DNA of 64,000 nt from Nocardioides marinus (lineage in GTDB: Bacteria; Actinomycetota; Actinomycetes; Propionibacteriales; Nocardioidaceae). Shown here in pieces: positions 25,439-36,797 of the stretch; positions within the stretch are counted from its first letter, which is position 1, and every line of letters begins with the position of its first letter. Location: NCBI RefSeq assembly GCF_013408145.1, contig NZ_JACBZI010000001.1, positions 248,001-312,000 on the forward strand. Reading direction: 5' to 3'. The notes below the pieces were generated by a model, which worked only from the letters and a program-made list of their open reading frames with translations, was not told the DNA's origin and searched no databases. Both the position numbers and the translations under genes were made by a program.

Positions 25439-26995
25439 GTGCTGTCTCGTGGCCTGCTCGGTAGCGCCCTGGTCCTCCTCGGGGGCCTGGTGGTCTCCAC
25501 CCTGCCGCGCAGCGCGCCCATCCTGCAGGTCGAGGCGCTCGCGGCCCTGCGGGGCGCGGAGGCGGGGCGGATGCTCGGGCTGGCGGTCGTCCTGACCGGG
25601 CTCGGCCTGCTGGCCGCGGCCTGGCTGCGGCTGTGCCGCGAGGTCGGCGCCGGCCGGGAGACCGGGGACCGGGACGAGGCGGTCGGGCTCGTGCGCTTCG
25701 CGACGCTGGTGTGGAGCGCGCCGCTGGTCCTCGCACCGCCGCTGTTCTCCCGCGACGGCTGGTCCTACGCCGCGCAGGGGGCGATGACCCACCTCGGGAT
25801 CTCGCCCTACGAGCACGGTCCGTCGGTGCTGCGGGGCCCGGTCGTGCAGGCCGTCGACCCGCGCTGGATGGACACCATCACGCCGTACGGCCCCGTGCCG
25901 CTCGCGGTCGGCGACCAGCTCGCGGCGCTCACCGGCAACCCGTGGATGCTGGTCATCGGGCACCGGGTGCTCGCGCTGGTCGGCCTCGCGCTGCTGGCCT
26001 GGGCGGTGCCGCGCCTGGCCACCTGGACCGGCGTCGACCCGGCCCTGGCCTCCGCGCTGGTCATCGCCTCCCCGCTGATGCTGGCCAACGGCGTCGGCGG
26101 GCTGCACAACGACCTGCTGATGGCCGGACTGATGGCCGCCGCGCTGGTGGTCGCCGTCGAGCACGGCTGGGCCTGGGGGGCGGTGCTCGGCGGCACCGCG
26201 GCCGCGGTCAAGGCGCCCGGCGGGCTGGTGTGCGTGGCCGTCGCCCTCGTCGGGCTCCCCGCCGCCGCCACCCTCACCGACCGGGTACGCCGGTTGGCCG
26301 GCGTGGCCGGGGTCTCCCTCGGGTGGCTCGTGGGGCTCGGCCTGCTCACCGGGGTCGGTGTCGGCTGGGTCGCCGGCCTGACCGTGCCCGGCACCGTGAA
26401 CACCCCGCTCTCGGTCACCACGCTGGCCGGGGGCTCCCTCGACTGGGTCGCCGGCCTGCTGGGGCTCGACCTGGCCCCGGCCACGTTGCTCGGCGTCGTA
26501 CGCACCCTGGGGTCGGGGGCGGCGCTCGGCCTGGTCGGGTGGGCGGCGCTGCGTCGGCCCACCGGTGACCGGGCCTCCGCGGTCGGCACCGCGGCGCTGC
26601 TGATGGGTGGGCTCGTGGTGCTGAGCCCGGTCGTGCACCTGTGGTACCTGCTGTGGGTGGTGCCCTTCGTCGCGACGCTGCGGCTCTCGCGGCTGGCCGT
26701 GACGGCGCTGGTGGCGGTGAGCGTCATCGCCGGGCTGGTGGCGCCGATGGACTCCTCGCTGCACGGCGCCTACTACGCGATCGTGCTCGGCTCGATGATC
26801 GTGGCGATCCTCGCGCCGGTCCTGCTGTGGACCCGCGGTGCCCGTGCGCGGGTGGAGCGGATCGCCACCGCCCACCTGCCCGGCCTCGCCGACCTGGTGC
26901 CGGCTCCGCCACGCGCCACGGCGGCGTCGGTGCCCCCGCCCCGCCAGCCGCTCGGGACCGCTGAGCTCAGCGGGCTGCTTCGATCCTTCCGCTGA
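25439..26995 (+). CDS. mptB: Polyprenol-phosphate mannose-dependent alpha-1,6-mannosyltransferase MptB-like
   Basis: 518-aa GT-C type membrane mannosyltransferase. The protein has a dozen or so hydrophobic segments; SRDGWSYAAQGAMTHLGISPYEHGP contains the acidic active-site region, and TITPYGPVPLAVG and GLHNDLLMAGLMAAALVVA are conserved in MptA/MptB. In mycobacteria and corynebacteria these enzymes build the lipomannan backbone. The GTG at 25439 is 6 bases after TACGGT (leaderless). Its 3' end overlaps the convergent fumarylacetoacetase gene by 29 bases. The specific MptB rather than MptA assignment is moderate. Confidence 0.75.
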   Translation: MLSRGLLGSALVLLGGLVVSTLPRSAPILQVEALAALRGAEAGRMLGLAVVLTGLGLLAAAWLRLCREVGAGRETGDRDEAVGLVRFATLVWSAPLVLAPPLFSRDGWSYAAQGAMTHLGISPYEHGPSVLRGPVVQAVDPRWMDTITPYGPVPLAVGDQLAALTGNPWMLVIGHRVLALVGLALLAWAVPRLATWTGVDPALASALVIASPLMLANGVGGLHNDLLMAGLMAAALVVAVEHGWAWGAVLGGTAAAVKAPGGLVCVAVALVGLPAAATLTDRVRRLAGVAGVSLGWLVGLGLLTGVGVGWVAGLTVPGTVNTPLSVTTLAGGSLDWVAGLLGLDLAPATLLGVVRTLGSGAALGLVGWAALRRPTGDRASAVGTAALLMGGLVVLSPVVHLWYLLWVVPFVATLRLSRLAVTALVAVSVIAGLVAPMDSSLHGAYYAIVLGSMIVAILAPVLLWTRGARARVERIATAHLPGLADLVPAPPRATAASVPPPRQPLGTAELSGLLRSFR

Positions 26996-28094
26996 CCTCG
27001 CCGAGGCTCAGCCGGCCGCCCGAGGTGGACGGGGCGGAGTAGCGCAGCACGACCTCGTCGCCGTCCTCCAGGAAGCGCTCGCCCTTCCACAGCTCGATGA
27101 ACGACCCCTCCTGCCCGTGCTCGGGCCCGCTGATCGTGCCGCTGGCGAACAGGTCGCCGGTGCGCACGCTCGCGCCGTTCACGGTCAGGTGGGCGAGCAT
27201 CTGGGCCGGGGACCAGTAGGTCGAGGAGTACGTCGGGCGGCTGACCACCTCGCCGTTGAGCTCGACCTCCACGTCGATGTCGAGGCCGCGGGTGCGACCC
27301 GGCTCGAGGTAGGCAGCGGGCTCGGGGTCCTGGCCCGGCAGGTCGCACCAGGCGGCGTCGAGGGCGGCGAGCGGGGTGACCCAGCAGCTGATCGTGGTGG
27401 CGAAGGACTTGCCGAGGAACGGCCCGAGCGGGACGTACTCGTAGGCCTGCACGTCGCGCGCGGACCAGTCGTTGAGCCCGACCACGCCGAAGACGTGGTC
27501 GGCCAGCGCGGCCGCGGGGACGCGGGTGCCGATCGCCGAGGGGGCGCCGACGACGAAGCCGAGCTCGGCCTCGATGTCGAGGCGCCGGGTCGGTCCGAAG
27601 GAGGGTGGCTCGCCCGGCCCGACCGGGCGCAGGCCGGAGGGGCGCACGACCGGGGTGCCGCTGGGCACGACGGTGCCGGCGCGGCCGTGGTAGCCGACCG
27701 GCAGGTGCTTCCAGTTCGGCAGCAGCGGCTCGGAGTCAGGGCGGAACATCCGACCGAGGTTGGTCGCGTGGTGCTCGGAGGCGTAGAAGTCGACGTAGTC
27801 GGCGACCTCGAACGGCAGGTGCATGACCACGTCGGCCAGCGGGATGCCGGGCAGGTCGGGCGCCAGGTCGAGCACCTGCTCGCGCAGCTGACGCCACGTC
27901 GACGGCCCGCGCTCCATGAGCGGGTTGAGCGACGTCGCGGCCAGCTCGGGACGGGACGTGGCGGTGGCGAGGTCGAGGACCTCGTCGCCACGCCGCACCC
28001 CGACGCGACGCGGGCCGCCGTCGACGGAGAAGACGCCGTAGGGCAGGTGGTCGAGCCCGAACCCGTTCTCGGCCCTGTTCGCCACACCGTTCAC
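26967..28094 (-). CDS. fahA: Fumarylacetoacetase
   Basis: 375-aa enzyme that splits fumarylacetoacetate to fumarate and acetoacetate, the last step of homogentisate (tyrosine/phenylalanine) catabolism. YVDFYASEHHATNLGRMFRP is the N-terminal catalytic segment with its conserved metal-binding Asp and His; RRLDIEAELGFVVG supplies the metal-binding Glu residues, and VVGLNDWSARDVQAYEYVPLGPF is diagnostic. The GTG at 28094 overlaps the preceding gene's stop (GTGA), so the two are coupled. Homogentisate dioxygenase is encoded divergently; a maleylacetoacetate isomerase is not seen here. Confidence 0.95.
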   Translation of the reverse strand: MNGVANRAENGFGLDHLPYGVFSVDGGPRRVGVRRGDEVLDLATATSRPELAATSLNPLMERGPSTWRQLREQVLDLAPDLPGIPLADVVMHLPFEVADYVDFYASEHHATNLGRMFRPDSEPLLPNWKHLPVGYHGRAGTVVPSGTPVVRPSGLRPVGPGEPPSFGPTRRLDIEAELGFVVGAPSAIGTRVPAAALADHVFGVVGLNDWSARDVQAYEYVPLGPFLGKSFATTISCWVTPLAALDAAWCDLPGQDPEPAAYLEPGRTRGLDIDVEVELNGEVVSRPTYSSTYWSPAQMLAHLTVNGASVRTGDLFASGTISGPEHGQEGSFIELWKGERFLEDGDEVVLRYSAPSTSGGRLSLGEVSGRIEAAR

Positions 28095-28948
28095 AGCGAC
28101 ACCATCTCCCGCAGGTCGGCCAGCGGCTCGTCGATGCTGCACGAGCCGAAGGAGGTGAACCAGCGCCGGGCGCCGGCGAGGTCGAGGGCGAGCAGGTCGG
28201 TGGCGTCGTCGCGGCGCAGGGTGGCGACGACGTCGTCGGGGGAGCCGCCGTCGAAGGCGACGCGGGTGGCGGCCAGCACCGTGAGGAAGCCGTGGTGGGT
28301 GCAGCCGTCGGCGTCCACGTGCGGCAGCGCGCGGTGGAGCCCGGCGGTGCACTTGAACGCCAGCTCGCGGTCCAGCGCCGCGTCGATCCAGGCAGCCAGC
28401 CGCTCGGGGGTCGGGAACGCGTCGGGGTCGAGCCCGCCGGTGCGGAGCTTGAGCCGCAGCTCGGCGGCCGCGACCTCGTCGGCGGCGGCCAGCCAGGAGT
28501 ACGTCGGGTCGCCGGCGGGCAGCTCGACGAAGACCGAAGTGTCCTCGTCGAGGACGCCCTCGCCCCGGGCGGCGTCGACGGCCGCGACCACCCGACGGGC
28601 GTTGCCGGCCGGGTCGTCGACGTCGCGCAGGGCGATCTCCAGGCCCGCGACCGGCAGTCCGCGGCGCGCGCACAGCTGGGCCGGCCCGAGGACCTGGCCG
28701 GCACCCCCGGTCAGCACCACGGAGACCGGCGTTCCCGGGGGGACCTGCGGGAGGTCGGTGTCGTGGACCACGAAGGAGCGCACCAGCCGCGCGGCCGCGC
28801 CGGCGCGGTCGGCGTACGTCGTCAGGGCGGCGGCCAGGGGCGCGTCGCCGGGTGGGAAGGTCGCCGCGTCGTCGACGAGCCCGACCCAGAACGGGTCGGG
28901 GACGGGTTCGGTGAACGGCTCGGTGGACACTGTCGTCTCCTCGGTCAC
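28091..28948 (-). CDS. Conserved-looking protein of unknown function in the homogentisate cluster
   Basis: 285-aa protein I do not recognise. It is soluble with no signal peptide or membrane segment; the C-terminal half has ELAFKCTAGLHRALPHVDADGCTHHGF and the end has SFGSCSIDEPLADLREMV. The first half reads like an alternating alpha/beta fold. It is first in a two-gene operon with fumarylacetoacetase, overlapping it by 4 bases, so a role in aromatic amino acid breakdown (possibly the missing isomerase step) is a guess from context. TAGAGT 6 bases before its GTG indicates a leaderless mRNA. Confidence 0.8.
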   Translation of the reverse strand: MTEETTVSTEPFTEPVPDPFWVGLVDDAATFPPGDAPLAAALTTYADRAGAAARLVRSFVVHDTDLPQVPPGTPVSVVLTGGAGQVLGPAQLCARRGLPVAGLEIALRDVDDPAGNARRVVAAVDAARGEGVLDEDTSVFVELPAGDPTYSWLAAADEVAAAELRLKLRTGGLDPDAFPTPERLAAWIDAALDRELAFKCTAGLHRALPHVDADGCTHHGFLTVLAATRVAFDGGSPDDVVATLRRDDATDLLALDLAGARRWFTSFGSCSIDEPLADLREMVSL

Positions 28949-28954
28949 GGGGCT

Positions 28955-28999
28955 ACTCTAACGGTCACATAGTGAGGCGATGCGTCCGATAAGCGGACG
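28955..28999. promoter_or_regulatory. Divergent homogentisate promoter with two palindromes
   Basis: The minus-strand -10 TAGAGT is at 28955-28960. TCACATAGTGA (28965-28975) is a perfect 4+4 palindrome and CGTCCG-ataag-CGGACG (28983-28999 core) a perfect 6+6 inverted repeat. Both lie between the two divergent genes and are good operator candidates for a regulator encoded elsewhere. Confidence 0.5.
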
Positions 29000-29015
29000 T
29001 ACCGGAGAGGGAGCG

Positions 29016-30191
29016 ATGGCCTACTACCGCAGTGTGGGAGATGTCCCGCCCACCCGCCACACCCAGCACCGCGACCCCGAGGGCCGGCTCTACCGCGAGG
29101 AGCTGATGGGGGAGGAGGGCTTCTCCTCCGACTCCTCGCTGCTCTACCACCGCGGGGTGCCCTCGGCGATCGTGGCGAGTGAGGTCTGGGAGCTGCCCGA
29201 CCAGTCGCGCACCCCCAACCACCCGCTCGCCCCGCGGCACCTCCGGCTGCACGACCTCGAGACAGGCCCCGACGCGGTCACCGGCCGGCGGGTGGTGCTG
29301 GCAAATCACGACGTCCGCATCTCCTACGTCGTCACCGGCACCGGGCCGAGCGCCTACTACCGCGACGCGATCGGCGACGAGTGCGTCTTCGTGGAGTCCG
29401 GCGCCGGCGTGGTCGAGACCGTCTTCGGGGCCGTCCCCTACCGCGCCGGTGACTTCGTCGTCATCCCGCGCGCGACCACCCACCGGTGGGTGCCCTCCGA
29501 GCCGAGCCGGCTCTACGCGACCGAGGCCAGCAGCCACGTCGCGCCGCCGAAGCGCTACCTCTCCAAGTACGGCCAGCTGCTCGAGCACGCGCCGTACTGC
29601 GAGCGCGACCTGCACGGCCCCACCGAGCCGCTGCTGCAGGAGGGCTCGGACGTCGAGGTGCTGGTCAAGCACCGCACGTCGGCCGGGATCGTCGGGACCC
29701 GGATGGTCTACGCGACCCACCCGCTCGACGTGGTCGGCTGGGACGGCTGCCTCTACCCCTACACGCTCAACATCGACGACTACATGCCCATCACCGGCAA
29801 GGTGCACCAGCCGCCGCCGGTCCACCAGGTCTTCGAGGGCTGGAACTTCGTCATCTGCGCCTTCCTGCCGCGCAAGGTCGACTACCACCCGCTCGCGGTC
29901 CCGGTGCCCTACTACCACTCCAACGTCGACAGCGACGAGGTGATGTTCTACGTCGCCGGCGACTACGAGGCGCGCAAGGGCTCCGGGATCGGGCTCGGCT
30001 CCATCTCGCTGCACCCCGGCGGCCACGCCCACGGCCCGCAGCCCTCGGCGATCGAGGCCTCGCTGGGCGCCGAGCGCTTCGAGGAGACCGCCGTCATGGT
30101 GGACACCTTCGCCCCGCTCGAGCTCGGCGAGGGCGGACTGGGCGTCGAGGACCCGTCGTACGCCACCAGCTGGGCGCGGGACCGCGGCTGA
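29016..30191 (+). CDS. hmgA: Homogentisate 1,2-dioxygenase
   Basis: 391-aa Fe(II) dioxygenase opening the homogentisate ring to maleylacetoacetate. YYHSNVDSDEVMFYVAGDYE and SLHPGGHAHGPQPS carry the iron-binding His/Glu/His residues. It is shorter than the about 440-aa proteobacterial and human enzymes, as is usual in actinobacteria. The ATG at 29016 is preceded by GGAGAGGGA. It is divergent from fahA and its partner gene. Confidence 0.93.
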   Translation: MAYYRSVGDVPPTRHTQHRDPEGRLYREELMGEEGFSSDSSLLYHRGVPSAIVASEVWELPDQSRTPNHPLAPRHLRLHDLETGPDAVTGRRVVLANHDVRISYVVTGTGPSAYYRDAIGDECVFVESGAGVVETVFGAVPYRAGDFVVIPRATTHRWVPSEPSRLYATEASSHVAPPKRYLSKYGQLLEHAPYCERDLHGPTEPLLQEGSDVEVLVKHRTSAGIVGTRMVYATHPLDVVGWDGCLYPYTLNIDDYMPITGKVHQPPPVHQVFEGWNFVICAFLPRKVDYHPLAVPVPYYHSNVDSDEVMFYVAGDYEARKGSGIGLGSISLHPGGHAHGPQPSAIEASLGAERFEETAVMVDTFAPLELGEGGLGVEDPSYATSWARDRG

Positions 30192-30204
30192 GTCGGCGCG
30201 CTCC

Positions 30205-31368
30205 TCAGCCCCGCAGCAGCTCGTCGACGGCGCGCGGCTCCAACGCACGGTCGATGGCCAGCGCCGCGCAGCCGTGCAGGCCCGCGGCCTCGCCGTGGGT
30301 GGCGGGCAGGAACCGCAGGTCGCGCACCGCACCGGGGTGGGCGCGGGCGTAGAGCGTCTCGCGCAGGCCGGCGGTGTAGAGGTCGAAGGCGCTGCCCATG
30401 TCGCCGCCGATGACGACGGCACCCGGGTGCAGCAGGTTCACCGCGACGGCCAGCACCTCGCCGAGCTGGCGCCCGGCGCCGCGCAGCAGCCGTCGCGCGA
30501 CGGGGTCGCCGGCCAGGGCCGTCGCGACCAGGTCGCGCACGTGGCGTACGTCGGTGCGCCCCTGCTCCTGGAGCGCCGCGACCAGGGCCCACCCGCCCGC
30601 CACCGTCTCGAGGCAGCCGGTCGCCCCGCACCGGCAGGGGAGCTCCCCGGCGACGTCGACCCGGGTGTGGCCGAGCTCCCCGGTGGTGCCCTGGCCCTCG
30701 CCGACGAGCCGGCCGTCCGCGACGACCCCGAGCGCGAGGCCGGTGGAGGCCTTGACCACCAGCATGGTCTCGGCGGCCGGCACCTGCCCGAACAGCTCGG
30801 AGCGGGTGAGTGCGGCGGTGTCGTTGTCGACGTGCACCGGCGCCTCGGTCACCGGCCGCAGGAACGCGGAGAGGTCCACGCCGTCCCAGCCGCGGAGCAC
30901 GGGGGCGTCGATGCTGCAGCACTTCGCGGGGTCGACGCTGCCGGGCAGGCTCAGGCCCACGCCGGCCACGCGGGTCCCGCGCAGGTCGGCCACGAGGGAC
31001 CCGAGCCGTCGGGCCACCGACGGCATCAGGTCGGCGGCGCTGGTGCCGGGCTCGTGGTCGTGGGTGTCCCCGGCGATCTCCCGGCCGGCGAGGTCGAAGA
31101 CGCCGACCTGGCTGCGGGAGCGACCCACGGCCACGGCCAGCACCACGGCGGCGTCCGGGTTCAGGTGCAGCGAGCCGGCCGGCCGGCCGCCGGTGGAGGC
31201 GTGGTCACCACCCTCGAGGAGCAGCCCGGCGTCGCTGAGGGCCGTCAGACGGGAGGTGACGGCGCCACGGGAGAGGCCGGTGAGGCGCACGAGGTCGGCG
31301 CGGGTGCTCGCCCGGCCGGTGCGCACCAGGGTGAGGAGGCCGCCCGCGGAGGTGTCGGCGACGCTCAT
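30205..31368 (-). CDS. ROK family transcriptional regulator
   Basis: 387-aa regulator with an N-terminal winged helix (STRADLVRLTGLSRGAVTSRL, about residues 22-42) and a C-terminal sugar-kinase-like ROK domain with the zinc motif CRCGATGCLE and GVGLSLPGSVD. ROK regulators respond to sugars or their phosphates. It is divergent from zwf-edd-eda across an 83-base AT-rich region with an inverted repeat, so it probably controls the Entner-Doudoroff operon. It converges with hmgA, 13 bases between the stops. Confidence 0.9.
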   Translation of the reverse strand: MSVADTSAGGLLTLVRTGRASTRADLVRLTGLSRGAVTSRLTALSDAGLLLEGGDHASTGGRPAGSLHLNPDAAVVLAVAVGRSRSQVGVFDLAGREIAGDTHDHEPGTSAADLMPSVARRLGSLVADLRGTRVAGVGLSLPGSVDPAKCCSIDAPVLRGWDGVDLSAFLRPVTEAPVHVDNDTAALTRSELFGQVPAAETMLVVKASTGLALGVVADGRLVGEGQGTTGELGHTRVDVAGELPCRCGATGCLETVAGGWALVAALQEQGRTDVRHVRDLVATALAGDPVARRLLRGAGRQLGEVLAVAVNLLHPGAVVIGGDMGSAFDLYTAGLRETLYARAHPGAVRDLRFLPATHGEAAGLHGCAALAIDRALEPRAVDELLRG

Positions 31369-31386
31369 GAGCGGGAGTGAACCACA

Positions 31387-31435
31387 GACTTTTGTCGAAA
31401 ACTAGCGAAAGAATGCTTGTATCGATCCAAAAGTC
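31387..31435. promoter_or_regulatory. Putative ROK operator upstream of zwf
   Basis: GACTTTTG (31387-31394) and CAAAAGTC (31428-31435) form a perfect inverted repeat around a 33-base AT-rich centre that also holds two CGAAA copies 11 bases apart. This is the most AT-rich stretch in the neighbourhood and lies between the divergent ROK gene and zwf. Confidence 0.55.
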
Positions 31436-31451
31436 CTGCGACCGTAGACGC

Positions 31452-32971
31452 ATGCACCTCCCGTCCTCGACCTCCCACCACCCGGTGGGGGACGTCTCCG
31501 CGACCATGCCGCCGGTCTGCGACTTCACCGTCTTCGGCGGCACCGGCGACCTCGCGCTGCGCAAGCTGCTGCCCGCGCTCTACCACCGCGACCTCGAGGG
31601 GCACCTGCCCGAGGACACCCGCATCATCGGTGTCTCCCGCTCCGAGATCGACGACGAGGGCTACCGCGCCGAGGTGCGCGCGGCCCTGGAGCGGTTCGTG
31701 GAGCCCGCGCTGCTCGAGCCCGAGGCCGTCGAGCGCCTGCTCGGTCGCCTGCACCACCTGTGCCTGGACGCCGACACGGCCGAGGGCTGGCACCTGCTGC
31801 ACGGCCTGCTCAAGGACCGCCCCCGCGAGGACGATGCGGTCCGGGTCTTCTACCTCGCCGTCGCCCCCCGGCTCTTCGGTCCCACATGCGAGCGGCTCGC
31901 CGAGATCGGCGTGGTCAACGAGCGGGCCCGCGTCGTCATGGAGAAGCCGATCGGTCACGACCTCGGCTCCGCCCGCGAGGTCAACGACGCCGTCGGCTCG
32001 GTCTTCGCCGAGCACCAGGTCTTCCGGATCGACCACTACCTGGGCAAGGAGAGCGTGCAGAACCTCCTGGTCACGCGCTTCGCCAACACCTTCCTCGAGC
32101 CGCTGTGGAACTCCCAGTGGGTCGACCACGTGCAGATCACGGTGTCCGAGACCGTGGGTGTCGGGTCCCGCGGCGGCTACTACGACCACGCCGGCGCGCT
32201 GCGCGACATGGTGCAGAACCACCTGCTGCAGCTGCTGTGCCTCGTGGCGATGGAGCCCCCGACGTACGTCGGCCGGGAGAACGTCCGCGACGAGAAGCTC
32301 AAGGTCCTGCAGGCGCTCAAGCCGCTCACCCCCGCCGACGTCGACCGCGACACCGTCCGCGGGCAGTACGTCGCCGGCCTGGTCGAGGGTGAGCGCGCCG
32401 CGTCGTACGCCGACGACCTCGGCGCGGACCGCTCCGACACCGAGACCTTCGTGGCCCTCAAGGCCGAGGTGCAGAACTGGCGCTGGGCGGGCGTGCCGTT
32501 CTACCTGCGCACCGGCAAGCGGATGGACCGCCGCGTCAGCGAGATCGTCGTGGTGTTCAAGGAGCCCCCGCACGCGATGTTCCCCGGCGCCGAGGGCGGC
32601 GCGAGCGCCAACCGGCTGCACATCTGCGTTCAGCCCGACGAGGGCATGCGCCTGCACCTCACCGCCAAGGAGCCGGGCCCCGGCGGGATCCGGCTGCGAC
32701 CCGTCTCGCTGGACCTCAGCTACGCCACGACCTTCGACCAGCGCAGCCCCGAGGCCTACGAGCGCCTGCTGATGGACGTCGTGCGCGGCAACCCCACGCT
32801 GTTCATGCGCCGCGACGAGGTGGAGGCCGCGTGGTCGTGGGTCGCGCCGATCCTCGACCGCTGGGAGGAGTCCCCCGAGCCCCCCCGCCGCTACCCCGCC
32901 GGCACCCCCGGCCCCTTCGCCGCCGCCGCGCTGCTCGAGCGCGACGGCCGATCCTGGCAGGAGACCGACCA

Positions 32972-32975
<4 letters not shown>
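31452..32975 (+). CDS. zwf: Glucose-6-phosphate 1-dehydrogenase
   Basis: 507-aa enzyme oxidising glucose-6-phosphate to 6-phosphogluconolactone. [20 protein letters not shown] is the dinucleotide fold and [15 protein letters not shown] the active site with its catalytic His. The start is uncertain: ATG 31452 gives the usual length, while ATG 31506 (489 aa) begins just before the conserved domain; neither has a good ribosome-binding site. The stop overlaps edd by 4 bases. Its position makes it the entry enzyme of an Entner-Doudoroff operon. Confidence 0.93.
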
Positions 32976-34883
<1,908 letters not shown>

Positions 34884-34891
<8 letters not shown>

Positions 34892-35513
34892 GTCCACCCC
34901 CGCCTCGATCCTCGACCTCGTCCCGGTCGTCCCCGTGGTCGTCATCGACGACCTCGACCACGCGGTGCCGCTGGCCCGGGCGCTGGTGGCCGGTGGGCTG
35001 CCGGTCATCGAGCTGACCCTGCGCACGCCGGTCGCCCTCGACGCGGTGCGCGCGATCGCGGACGAGGTCCCCGAGATCACCCTCGGGGTCGGCACGGTCT
35101 GCACGCCCGCCCAGGCCGAGCAGGCGGCCGTGGCCGGGGCCGGCTTCCTGGTCTCCCCGGGCACCACCCCGGCCCTGCTCGAGGCGATGCTCGGCACCGG
35201 GCTGCCGTTCCTGCCCGGCACGGCCACGGTCTCCGAGGTGCTCGCGGTCCTCGAGGCCGGGGTCACCGAGATGAAGTTCTTCCCCGCCGAGGCCTCCGGT
35301 GGTGCCGCCTACCTGAAGTCGCTGGCCTCGCCGCTGGCAGCCGCCCGCTTCTGCCCGACCGGCGGCATCACGGCCACCAGCGCACCGTCGTACCTCTCCC
35401 TGCCGAACGTCGGCTGCGTCGGCGGCTCCTGGCTCACCCCTCCCGACGCCCTCGCCGCCGGTGACTGGGGCCGCGTGGAGTCCCTCGCCCGGGAGGCTGC
35501 GGGGCTGGGCTGA
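34884..35513 (+). CDS. eda: KDPG aldolase (2-dehydro-3-deoxyphosphogluconate aldolase)
   Basis: 209-aa class I aldolase splitting KDPG into pyruvate and glyceraldehyde-3-phosphate. [11 protein letters not shown] holds the Schiff-base lysine, and [21 protein letters not shown] and RFCPTGGIT form the phosphate and substrate sites. It is the last gene of zwf-edd-eda, overlapping edd by 8 bases, and is followed by a perfect palindrome. Confidence 0.95.
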
Positions 35514-35522
35514 CCGGGCGCG

Positions 35523-35546
35523 GTTTCACCACCCGGGTGGTGAAAC
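35523..35546. terminator. Perfect 24-bp palindrome after eda
   Basis: A perfect 24-base palindrome whose halves are GTTTCACCACCC and GGGTGGTGAAAC. It starts 10 bases after the eda stop, between convergent eda and the glycosyltransferase. Flanking bases (GACC on the left, GGTC on the right) extend it imperfectly. It probably terminates transcription from both sides, and it could be a dispersed element. Confidence 0.65.
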
Positions 35547-35614
35547 TGGCGCTGGTCTCACGGAACTCCGGTCGACAAGCGGCAGTTCCATGCGACCAGT
35601 CGGCCCGCCGGGCG

Positions 35615-36742
35615 CTACGCCGGCACCCGGACCCGGCCGGTGACGTCGGTGGCGTCCGCGTGCACGGCGAGCATCGCGTCGGTCGCCGCCGACCACGGGT
35701 ACCGCTCGGCGCGACGTCGAGCCCCGACGCGCAGGTGCTCGCGCGGCCGGGCGGCGAGGTCGAGGACGGCGTCCGCCAGCGTCGAGGGGTACGGCGCAGC
35801 CCAGCCGCCCGAGGTGACGTCCACGAGCTCGCGGGCCCCTCCTCGGTCCGCGGTCACGACGGGAGTCCCGCAGGCCAGCGCCTCGAGCACCGCGAGCCCG
35901 AAGGTCTCCCCGGGGCAGACCGACAGGGCGATGTCCGCGGCGGCGATCCGCTCGCGCAGGGCGTCTCGTCCCGCCACGAAGCCGTGGAAGGTCACGGGGG
36001 CCGATCCGGCGATCGCCCGCAGCTCGTCGAGGTGGGGCCCCTCGCCGTAGACGTCGAGCTGCACCGGCACCCCACGCTCGTGCAGCTCCGCGGCCGTGGC
36101 GACCGCCAGGTGGGGCGACTTCTCCCGGGACAGCCGGCCGACGTGCACCAGGCGCAGGACACCGTCCGAGCGTGGGGGCTGCCGGACCGGCCGGAAGGTG
36201 TCGAGGTCGACGCCCAGCGGCACCCTGGTGACAGGGCATCGGGCGGAGGCGGCGACGGAGCGGAACTCCCGCTCGGCGTACCCCGACGTCACCACGAGCC
36301 GGTCGACGGAGCGGACCACCAGCCGGTTCAGCAGCGCGATGGGGGCCCGTGCGGAGGTGTCGAGGCCGGTGCGCATCGCCAGCATGTCGCCGAGCCGCTC
36401 GTGCGAGAGCAGCACCGTGGCGACACCTCGGCGCCGTGCCCACCTCGCCACCGGCAGCAGCGTGGTCTTGTCGTGGAGCTCGACCGAGGTCGGCGCGAAG
36501 CGCTCGAGGGCCTCGACGACCCGCCAGGGCTCGACGATGAGGCGGTAGCCGCCGCCGACCCGGGGCGCACGGACCGAGACCACCGTCCCGGTCGCGGTCT
36601 CCTCGACGGCATCGGCCGGCCCCGGCACGACCAGCAGCCGCTCGACACCGGCGTCGACGTACCCCTCGCCCATCGCCGAGACGGCGGTCCGCACCCCACC
36701 GGAGGCGGGGCCGATGAAGTTGGCGAGCTGGGCGATGCGCAC
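35615..36742 (-). CDS. GT4-family glycosyltransferase
   Basis: 375-aa GT-B fold glycosyltransferase. RIAQLANFIGPASGGVRTAV opens the acceptor domain; HVGRLSREKSPHLAVATAAEL, LDVYGEGPHLDELRAI and PGETFGLAVLEALACGTPVV (the E-x7-E motif) form the donor domain. The GTG at 36742 was preferred because related proteins start at this RIAQLANF; a GTG at 36775 adds 11 residues. No adjacent cell-envelope genes reveal its product. Confidence 0.88.
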   Translation of the reverse strand: MRIAQLANFIGPASGGVRTAVSAMGEGYVDAGVERLLVVPGPADAVEETATGTVVSVRAPRVGGGYRLIVEPWRVVEALERFAPTSVELHDKTTLLPVARWARRRGVATVLLSHERLGDMLAMRTGLDTSARAPIALLNRLVVRSVDRLVVTSGYAEREFRSVAASARCPVTRVPLGVDLDTFRPVRQPPRSDGVLRLVHVGRLSREKSPHLAVATAAELHERGVPVQLDVYGEGPHLDELRAIAGSAPVTFHGFVAGRDALRERIAAADIALSVCPGETFGLAVLEALACGTPVVTADRGGARELVDVTSGGWAAPYPSTLADAVLDLAARPREHLRVGARRRAERYPWSAATDAMLAVHADATDVTGRVRVPA

Positions 36743-36797
36743 GGCGCACACCCTGGCCGGAGCGGGTGAACGCACGGCGACCCTGCCGTGGATGGCG

